Source of the DNA: a virus
DNA: 64,000 nucleotides
Virus record (IMG/VR): IMGVR_UViG_3300003690_003472
Coordinates: 1-64,000 of that record
Reading direction: 5' to 3' (one strand)
The position numbers and the translations under genes were made by a program. Shown here one piece after another: positions 52,352 to 62,000 of this stretch; the stretch's first letter is position 1; each line of letters begins with the position of its first letter. Below the pieces are notes generated by a model, which saw only the letters and a program-made list of their open reading frames with translations, was not told the DNA's origin and searched no databases.

Positions 52352-54142
52352 ATGCCAAAAATAAAGCCAGCAATAAATTATACTAGTAGAGAATTTAGTT
52401 CGATTAGAGCTGATTTAGAATCATATGTAAAAAGATATTATCCTAATACGTTTAGAGATTTTACAGAAGCATCTTTTGGTTCTTTAATGTTAGATACAAT
52501 TTCTTACGTTGGTGATATGCTATCGTTTTATGTTGATTATCAAACAAATGAATCTTTTTTAGATACAGCAATGGAGTTTGATAATGTTTTGAAACTAAGT
52601 CGAGAGCTTGGATATAAATATTCTCCTAACCCATCTTCTTATGGCTTTTGTAACTTTTATATAACTATTCCAACAGAACCAGACGGACCAGGCCCTGATT
52701 CAGATTATATGCCGATTCTCAGAAAGGGTTCAACTTTTTATTCTACTTCAAACGCACTGTATACTCTTTTAGAAGATGTAGATTTTTCTCTTGGGATTAA
52801 CCCTATTGTATCTGCTGAACAAGATGAAACTAACGCTACTCCACTTTCTTATGCGGTTCGTGCTTCAGGTCAAGTAATTTCTGGCGAATTAGCAGTACAA
52901 GAAGTTCCTATAGGAGAATATCAAAAATTTCTAAGAATTGCTGTTGATGGAGCTAACATTAGTGAGATTGTCACAGTATACGATGATAACGGAAACCAAT
53001 ATTATGAAGTTGACTATCTAAGTCAAGATATAATACATGTACCTGTTTTAAATAAAGGAAGCGACTCACAAACAGTTCCTTTTATTCTCAAACCTGTTTC
53101 TGTATCTAGGAGATTTAGAACAGAATACAGTCCGGACGGTTGCTCTCTACAATTTGGTCACGGCAACCAGGAAACACCGATAGAAGTTAAAGATCCATCT
53201 GAAGTTATATTAAACATACATGGAAAAAATTATGTCACAGATACATCATTTGATCCATCTATATTAAATAAAACTGATAAACTTGGTGTTGTACCATCCG
53301 ACACAATATTAACTATCATTTATAGAATCAACACAACTGAAAACACAAACGCTGCAGCTAATTCAATAAATTCTGTTGCTTCTGCTCAGTTTCAATTTAA
53401 TTCTCCAGAAGGGTTGGATGAGGGTAAAATGTCATCCGTTCGAAATAGTATGGCAGTTTTAAACGAATCTCCCATCACTGGTGATGTGTCGATAATTCCC
53501 GTGGAAGAGCTAAAAGAACGCGCCATTGGAAATTTCGCATCTCAGAACAGAGCAGTTACAAAACAAGATTATGTGAGCATGGTATATAACATGCCTTCAA
53601 AATATGGAAAAATTAAAAGAGTTGCGATTGAGCTAGATAACGACTCATACAATCAAAGAAATATAAATTTGTATGTTTTATCAGAAGATACGGATCAGTT
53701 TTTTACACAATCCAGTAACACTCTTAAAAACAACCTAAAAACATGGATTAATGAATACAAAATGATTAATGATACGATTGACATACTTGATGCTAAGATT
53801 TCTAATTTTGGCATTATTTTTGAGGTGGTTGCTTTTCCTGGTAGTAATAAATATGATGTTTTAAATGAATGTAATAGGGCTTTACAAGCGGCATATGATA
53901 AAACATATGACATTGGCGAACCAATAATAGTAACTGATGTATACCAAATATTAAAATCAGTACCGGATTTATTAGATGTTGCAAAAGTTAGCATTGTAAT
54001 AAAAAGCGGGAGTGAATATGCTGATTCTCCCATGTCAATAGAGGAGGCCAGATCTATCAATGGAAGATTTGTTGTTCCTCCCATTGACACAATTTTTGAA
54101 ATGAAATTTCCCGAATCAGACATAGTGGGGACTGTAACATAA
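52352..54142 (+). CDS. gp6/J-like baseplate wedge protein
   Basis: 596 aa with a GAGG SD ahead of ATG 52352. The N-terminus INYTSREFSSIRADLESYVKRYYPNTFRDFTEASFGSLMLDTISYVGDMLSFYVDYQTNESFL matches the baseplate J/gp6 family opening (YxxRdf..ir.dl...). AIGNFASQNRAVTKQDYVSMVYNMP near 390 is the second hallmark. It forms the inner wedge ring with gp25. The stop shares a base with the next start. Confidence 0.85.
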   Translation: MPKIKPAINYTSREFSSIRADLESYVKRYYPNTFRDFTEASFGSLMLDTISYVGDMLSFYVDYQTNESFLDTAMEFDNVLKLSRELGYKYSPNPSSYGFCNFYITIPTEPDGPGPDSDYMPILRKGSTFYSTSNALYTLLEDVDFSLGINPIVSAEQDETNATPLSYAVRASGQVISGELAVQEVPIGEYQKFLRIAVDGANISEIVTVYDDNGNQYYEVDYLSQDIIHVPVLNKGSDSQTVPFILKPVSVSRRFRTEYSPDGCSLQFGHGNQETPIEVKDPSEVILNIHGKNYVTDTSFDPSILNKTDKLGVVPSDTILTIIYRINTTENTNAAANSINSVASAQFQFNSPEGLDEGKMSSVRNSMAVLNESPITGDVSIIPVEELKERAIGNFASQNRAVTKQDYVSMVYNMPSKYGKIKRVAIELDNDSYNQRNINLYVLSEDTDQFFTQSSNTLKNNLKTWINEYKMINDTIDILDAKISNFGIIFEVVAFPGSNKYDVLNECNRALQAAYDKTYDIGEPIIVTDVYQILKSVPDLLDVAKVSIVIKSGSEYADSPMSIEEARSINGRFVVPPIDTIFEMKFPESDIVGTVT

Positions 54143-56010
54143 TGGCTTTTAAAAGATATTTTGCAGACGCAGATACTACAATCACAAACGCATATAGAGC
54201 TAATCTGCTTTTGCGCGGCGTTAGTGGCAACATGGGACAATCTGATATATTAGAAACTTTTTCTATATATGCTCAAGCTAGCAGTGCATCGTCAGAATCA
54301 ACAAGAATTCTTATTAAATTTCCTGCAACTGGAACAGATTCTGGATATATTTCTTATGATAGGGAACAATCAAATATACCTGCTTCTGGGAGTGTTTCAT
54401 TTTATTTAAGAATGTTTAATGCTTTACATTCACAAACAACTCCAAAGAATTTTAATTTAATAGTTTCTGCTGTATCACAATCGTGGCAAGAGGGCAACGG
54501 CCTTGATATGGAAGAATATTCAGACGAAGACCAGGCTAACTGGTTATATAGAAATAATACAAAAATTGCTCAAGATACAACAGCTTCTTTTGGATCTAAC
54601 ACAAAAAGTGATTATGCAGGAAAATATATAAGTTTATATGATACTGCGCCCAGTAAAAGCAGATATAATTTTTGGTTTCAAACTGATGGCGCCGATATTG
54701 CTCCAGTTTTAAATGGTACAGAAATTGAAGTTGATATTTCTGCTGGCGCTACCAACACGGCTATAGAGTATGCTCGCGAATTTCAACTTGTTGTTGACGA
54801 TCAAAGCCAATTTGATGCCGAATATGACGGCTCCGCAAACATAGGGATAACAAATTCAACCGCTGGAGCAGTTACGGTTCCAACAGGAAATGTAGACGTA
54901 ATAACTTTATCAACCACAACATCAGGTTCAGATTATACTTTATGGGACACTGAAGGTGGCGCCTATTTTTCAGATGCATCTTCTTCATTTACAGCTTCAT
55001 TTGATTCTGGTTTTGAAAACATGGAATTAGATATTACCCCACTAGTTGAGCAGTGGATATCTAGTAGCCTGCAAGGAGAAAAGGAAAATTATGGCGTTGG
55101 TATTAAATTGACATCAGCAGAAGAAGGTGCTATTACTTCTTATTATACTAAAAAGTTTTTTGCCAGAGGTTCACAATATTATTTTAAAAGACCCTGTATT
55201 GAAGCTCGATGGGATTCTTCAAGGAAGGATAATAGAGCAAGTTTTTATTATAGTAGCTCTATGGCACCCGCAGCAGATAATTTAAATACGATTTTTCTTT
55301 ATAATTATGTACGCGGCCAATTAAAAAACATACCTGGAGTGGATACTGGAGAAATATTAGTTAGTATTTATTCAGGTTCATCAATAAACACTAGCCCTTC
55401 TGGTTCAAAATTAGCATTAAGCGAAGGCGGCGGAGTAGCTACAGCAGCAGATCCAAACGCAACAGGCTCTTATGTTGCAACTGGTATATATTCTGCTTCT
55501 TTTGCGTTTACTGGTTCAACCTCCTTAACTACAATTTATGATGTATGGCATAGCGGTAGCGTAGAATATTTTACTGGAACTATAGAACCAAAAAACTTAA
55601 GTCAAACTTGGCCCGGTGTTTCAATGAACCCAAATCAACAATTTGTTAGTAAAATTACCAATTTAAAATCATCTTATTTGTCTCAAAATACAAGTGCACG
55701 ACTTAGATTATATACTAGAAAAAAAGACTGGAGCCCAACTATTTATGCAGTATCATCTAATACTGCACCAATTGATCAAGTTGAAGATGCTTATTACAGA
55801 GTTTATCGTGTAAGTGATGGATTAAATGTAATATCGTATGGAACAGGAAGCGATAATCATACAAAATTATCTTATGATATTAGTGGAAGTTATTTTGATT
55901 TGGATATGTCGTTTCTTGAATCAGACCAAACATATGCAATAAAATTTGTTTATTATCTTAATTCACAATATGTTGAACAATCTGAAGAATTTAGATTTAG
56001 GATAGAATAA
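54142..56010 (+). CDS. Beta-rich tail/baseplate protein with DNRLRE-like repeats
   Basis: 622 aa. FKRYFADADTTITNAYRANLLLRG and STRILIKFP at the start, and MELDITPLVEQWISSS...YGVGIKLTS near 300, follow the DNRLRE domain pattern, a secreted beta-sandwich (D.dt.i........n.G....l.v.f; dvt..v..W). Ser/Thr/Gly-rich strands make up the rest, ending YYLNSQYVEQSEEFRFRIE. It lies between wedge genes and the LamG giant protein, so it is probably a baseplate or fibre component exposed on the virion. Confidence 0.6.
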   Translation: MAFKRYFADADTTITNAYRANLLLRGVSGNMGQSDILETFSIYAQASSASSESTRILIKFPATGTDSGYISYDREQSNIPASGSVSFYLRMFNALHSQTTPKNFNLIVSAVSQSWQEGNGLDMEEYSDEDQANWLYRNNTKIAQDTTASFGSNTKSDYAGKYISLYDTAPSKSRYNFWFQTDGADIAPVLNGTEIEVDISAGATNTAIEYAREFQLVVDDQSQFDAEYDGSANIGITNSTAGAVTVPTGNVDVITLSTTTSGSDYTLWDTEGGAYFSDASSSFTASFDSGFENMELDITPLVEQWISSSLQGEKENYGVGIKLTSAEEGAITSYYTKKFFARGSQYYFKRPCIEARWDSSRKDNRASFYYSSSMAPAADNLNTIFLYNYVRGQLKNIPGVDTGEILVSIYSGSSINTSPSGSKLALSEGGGVATAADPNATGSYVATGIYSASFAFTGSTSLTTIYDVWHSGSVEYFTGTIEPKNLSQTWPGVSMNPNQQFVSKITNLKSSYLSQNTSARLRLYTRKKDWSPTIYAVSSNTAPIDQVEDAYYRVYRVSDGLNVISYGTGSDNHTKLSYDISGSYFDLDMSFLESDQTYAIKFVYYLNSQYVEQSEEFRFRIE

Positions 56011-56011
56011 T

Positions 56012-59000
56012 ATGGCTATGGACTATAAAAAACTCTATGAAGAAAATCAAATAATTCTAACCAATGCAAGTCCCGAAAAATTAAAAATAGACGCTGAGTC
56101 TGTTGAGTACATGCGGGAGTATTTTAAGAGGAAAGATAGATTTGTTCCGCCTGTTAATTTTTCTGATCCTAAAAATTTCGCACGCTTTGGTTCTGCAGAA
56201 AAATATTATATTGATGCTATTGATAGAATCTATCAAACATATCCCTATGATGGTTCTTTAAAAGAGCGAGTACAGTGGGAGCTGAGTTCTTCTTATTTTG
56301 ATTTATATATTTTTGATGAAGTATACCCAAGAACAAATGGATATATTATTTTTTCTGCAGATGGTTGGTCATCACAAAGTGATGTACATGAAGACTATGG
56401 AGAGCCAACAACAAAAGAATATATTTTCTCAAAAGGTGGCCCAAACACTTCTAAGCGCTCAAAAGATAAAGGCATACGAGATGTAAGTGGCGATTATAGT
56501 AGTGGTTATGCTAATTTTTGGGAGCCGAAAAAAAATAGAGAATGTAATTTAAAAATTGGCGGTGTAGATGGTAACACTGTAGAGTTTTGGATGAAAAAGT
56601 CTGATTTTATTCCTACACTTACTGGGCGTGAAGTTATATTTGATGCCTACACTGAAAACTATATATCTTCTAGTTTAAACTATGGCCGACTAACAATTGA
56701 GATGACATCTTCAGCAGACGCTGCACCATTCAGAATAACATATATGTCTGGTACTTCTGGCTTTGCAGATGAAATTATTGGTTCTTCGCTCACTACGGCA
56801 TCTGTTGCAGATGATTCATGGCATCACTATGCATTTACTTTTAAAAATAATCCCAAAGACACAAGCGAGATAGAGGCTAATTTCTATTTTGATGGTGTTT
56901 GTAATGAAACTATTCTTACTGGTTCTTCGGTCGATTATGTAAGCTCAAGTGTAAATGCAATTATTGGCGCACTTTCAACTGCGCCATCTGGAAGTGTTGG
57001 TACTGCGGCGGCCATTGGTTTGGGGTGGGGTAAATTATCTGGTTCATTAGATGAATTTAGATTTTGGAAAACAAAACGCACCTCAAATCAGATTAATCGT
57101 TATATGATTGAGCCTGTCGGCGGCGGCACAAATACAGATGATGCAAACACAGATCTTGGAGTATATTATAAATTTAATGAAGGCATTACACAAACTGCTT
57201 CTATTGATGAAAACATATTGGACTACTCTGGAAGAATAAGCAACGGTAGTTTTGTTGGATATGGCTCTACCGCTCGCAATGTTGGTTCCGCAATGATAAG
57301 CTCTGGTTTGGTTGACCATGAATTTAAGGATCCAATATTGTATAATTTTCATCCTGATGTACAAAACTTAAGAGAGGATAAAAAACAAATAGGATTGATG
57401 CATGATTATTCTAACAATGCATCGATTTATCATTCACTGCCAACCTGGATTACAGAAGAAAATGGCGATGCTGAATATTCTCCATTAAGAAATTTGATTC
57501 AAATTATGGGTAGTTATTTTGATACAATTTCACAACAAATCGAAGCAATTTCTTACTTAAAACATAAAAACTATTTAAGTTCAAGTTTTAAACCATATCC
57601 TTTTGCTGATAGATTATTACAATCTATTGGATTTACAGAATTTCCAGAATTGTTTTCTGATGCAACAGCATTAGAATATTTTTTGAGTAGAAATGAAAAA
57701 ACACTTTTCGAAAAGAAATTATATGATGTAAAAAATAGTATATATCAAAACATTTATAATAATATTGTATATATTTACAAAACTAAAGGTACTGAAAAAT
57801 CATTTAGAAACCTTATTCATTGCTTTGGTTTGGGTGATGAAATTTACAGAATTAACACATATGGTAACCGTGTTAAATATCGATTAAAAGATAATTTTAA
57901 AACCACATCAGAATATAAAAAGTATGTTAATTTTACTTTAACCGGCACTGCAGAAGCAAGCGTTTTTCCATATTCAGCTAGTACAAATTTTAATTCTCAA
58001 GCAGCTATTAGCGCTTCAAATGGCGATAATCTTTCTTATTTGAGTTTTACAATGGAAAATGAGGTATTTTTTCCGATAAGACATAGCCTTGCTGATAGTA
58101 ATACTACAGTCTCGACAAAAAAGGGACCAAGCAGACAATTTCGAACCACCGTTCCATATATAACTGCTTCTTTGTTTGGAATTCATCAAATCGATGCGGA
58201 CTCCGCTGGCAATGATTTAACTTGGGCTAGTAGCGATTATGCAAATTTTCAAGTTCAACTTTTCAAATCAAGCGATTTTTCTAAAAGAGCCAAATTTGTA
58301 TTAAGGGGCACTGGTGATTCTGTAATAGGTCCCCTAGAACTTGAAAGCGATTACATTGATGATGTTTTTGATGATACTCGTTGGACATTTTCTGTAAGCG
58401 TTAGACCAGGATTATTTTCCCAATCAGAACTTGTAAGCGGCTCAAACGATCCAAATTATAAAGTAGAATTTTATGGTGTTGAAAAAGTTATAGATACTGT
58501 TAGAAATGAATTTTTAATAACCGGCACATTATCTACTACAGATGGTCAACGATTTATGACCAACCCCAAAGCTCCATTTATAGGCGCCCATCGAACAAAC
58601 TTTTCTGGAACTTTACAAGAAAAAACAGATGGAAATATGTCCTCTACGCGAGTTTGGCTAAGCTATTTGCCGACAGGCACCCTTAAACAACACAATCAAG
58701 ATGTAAAAAATTATGGTACCGATCACCCGTATCGAAGTAACTACTTATACCCAACATCATTAACTGAAACTCGGGTTCCTCAAATAGATACATTAGTTTT
58801 AAATTGGACTTTTGATAATATTACCGGGTCTGATTCTAGTGGAGAGTTTTTAGGAGAAGATTTTTCTTCTGGTTCTACTAGTAAACAAGAACGCTACGGT
58901 TGGTTCGGTGAAATTGTTGGGAAACAATATTTGCCGAAAGGTATTGATTTCCCTGCAAACACATCATTTCTTATAAATAAAAAATATGTTTATTCTGCCA

Positions 59001-62000
59001 AAAAGCAGTTACCAGAGATCATAAATAGTTCAGATATGGTTAACATTTTACAAGATGATGATAGATTTTTTAATAAAGTTGATTTATTGCGTCCAACAAA
59101 CTCTTATCTTTCAATAGAAAAAAGTATGTATCAAACCATATCCGAAGAAATGGTTAAAATGTTTTCTACCATTAAAGATTTTAATAATTTAATTGGCGAG
59201 CCAGTAAATAAATATCGCGACGACTATAAACATATGTCAAAGCTTCGACAACTCTTCTTTGAAAGAGTCGGTAACACTCCAGATTTAGATAAATATATTG
59301 ACTTTTATAAATGGGTAGATATTACACTAGACACTCTTCTTGGTTATTTAGTACCAGCTTCTGGAGATATTAGTGATGAATATGGCAGCAATGTTCGTAC
59401 AATGGTGGAAAATCATTTATTGCAAAGAAATAAATATAAGTGGCAATATCCAACGCTAGAAGATAAAACTCCAGATATCGAAGGAAACGTTCTTGGAATT
59501 AAGGAACTTCTTTATAATTGGGAGTTTGGCACACCACCACTACCAGATTCTCCCCTAGATCAATCTCAAGATTGTCGTTGGTGGAAAGAAAGAGCAGAAA
59601 GAACTCAAGGTGACTTATCTTCAGGAGATTCATATGTTGATTCTGATAGACAAACAATATTAGACACTATTATGAATGAGACAAATGCGTCGGCTCCAAT
59701 CTTAGCAAAAAGTAGTTCAAGCGGAATAGAAACATATGCCGGTTCTACCTATGCAATTAGAAAATTGGCAAGACCTTATCAATTCAAAACCGATCAAGTC
59801 GATACGCAAAAAAATGCACTTACTTCTTATCAAAATAAAAATGTTGGTTTTTTCGGCCCAATTAATCAATTTCGAGCTGGTGCAATATATGGAATTATAC
59901 AAGTAGATGAAGACGATTTTTATAGTTTTAAAGACTGTGATGATGATTTAGAATTAAACAACGGCAAAAGAAAATATAGCTTTACTGCCAGAAGTAAAAT
60001 TTTAAGAGAAGCTTTTTTATATAATGATAAAAGTTTAGCCTTTCCAGGCGGCGCCGCGCCATGGGATGACCACCAAGCTTTAATTTCTGACTCTGATAGT
60101 TTAAGTTTTGGTGCCGATGGTACAATAGGTAATGAGCCCTCATTCTCTATTTCCGCTTGGGTATATATGACTGACGCGTCAAATTTTGCAATTTTTTCAA
60201 AGGCGCAATCAACGACAAGAGAATATGCCTTAGACACCGGCGGCAGCGATAATTTGATTTTTAGAATATACGATAGCGCACACACTGTTTATATTGGCGT
60301 CACCACGTTTGGAGCATTCGGCGCGCTAACAGCTTATGAAAATCAGTGGGTGCACATATGTGCTACTTATGACGCCAGCAGAGCATATACAGGCATGAAG
60401 CTGTATATTAATGGCGCAGCCATTTCTACAGCCCAAAGTGACGCCGGATCATATACAGCCATGCATAACACGGGAGAAGATGCGCAATTTGGCCGCATGT
60501 ACGACGCGCAAGCCTTAATGACCACTGGATTTATTGATGAGACGTCTGCTTTTAATAAAGAACTTAGCTCCGCAGAAGTATTAGAGCTTTATAACGATGG
60601 AGTTGTATTTGATTTAGAAGAGAGTTTTTCTGCAGCTGCTAATTTAGTTTCATGGTGGCGAATGGGAGATAAGGCAACTGGTACATCTCCAGATTATACG
60701 ATACCAGATCAAATAGGCAGTAATGATGTTGCAATGTCAAATTTTGACGGCACTTCAACTAGTGGTGTAGTTAATAAAGCGGCGCCTACCGTAACGTTTG
60801 AGGTTGATGATTATGATGACGAATATAAAGGTGATAAAATACTTCCATTTAATTTATATAGTTCATCTATAGAAGGTGGCGTTAACGAATTTATAGATGA
60901 TAATTTTAAAGAAGGTGTTGATATAACAAACTTACATTTAGATACTTATAGTCCAGATTATGAAATCCCAATACAGAGTACATTCACCGAAAGATTCGTT
61001 GGTGGACACCCACATAGACATGTATATACAAATTTTGCTCCTGATAATGATACTCCGGATACCAGCGCTGAAAGACTAGAAGGTTGGAAGCTTGATATAA
61101 ATTCTAATTCTTTAAAAGTTTTAAACGCCGATTATGGAAACGCTAATTTTCCAAGATCTCGTTTTCTTAGAGATGAATATGCAAAGCGCCCCATTAATAT
61201 TAAAAATATTCAAATGACGACGGGATCTGATGGCTATATAGATCCAGACAATACTACAAAAATTGGTAACTATACTAGCAAATATGAATTAGTTATGACC
61301 AGCGGCCGTTCTATTAATAATAGATATTTCGTTAAAAATGGGGGAATTACCACAAGCTCAATTGATTCTAAAACAATTGAGGGTGTTATGGAATATAGTT
61401 TGCCGGGCGCCCTAAAGTCAGACGTAGTACGCACACAGGTTACAAATAATAGTTTAACTTCTTCTGCACGAAATGATTATATTATTGTTAATCGCTTTGC
61501 AGCACCGGGCGATCCCACCACAATGACGCTTGCATATTTAGACGTTGCATCACAAGAATATTCAACTTATAATGCAATGACATGGCGCAATTTAATTGTT
61601 AGGCAGGATTTAAATGAACAATATACGGATCATACCAAACAGTTTGGTTATTTTAGTGATACACAAAATTCAGCTAGTTATGCTTTAGCAGGTGAAACCT
61701 ATCCAGGCACTAGTGGATCTGTAAATGCGCTTAACTATGAAGGATCTGCATCCTTTCATAAAGTTAATAGGAACTCACGTCGTGTAATTAAGCTTGATAG
61801 TTCTGATACTTATATATCGGGAACTGTTTATGACAATTGGTTTGTACAACATCAGATTCCACAATCAGATTTACAATATGCTTGGATTACAGCGAGCGTT
61901 ATTAATGATTATACTGGGTCTGCACTTTATGGTTTTGAACAACCAGATTTTAGTAATGCTAGCTTAGCCTCTACTGATATTACATTTTGTAGTGCTAGTG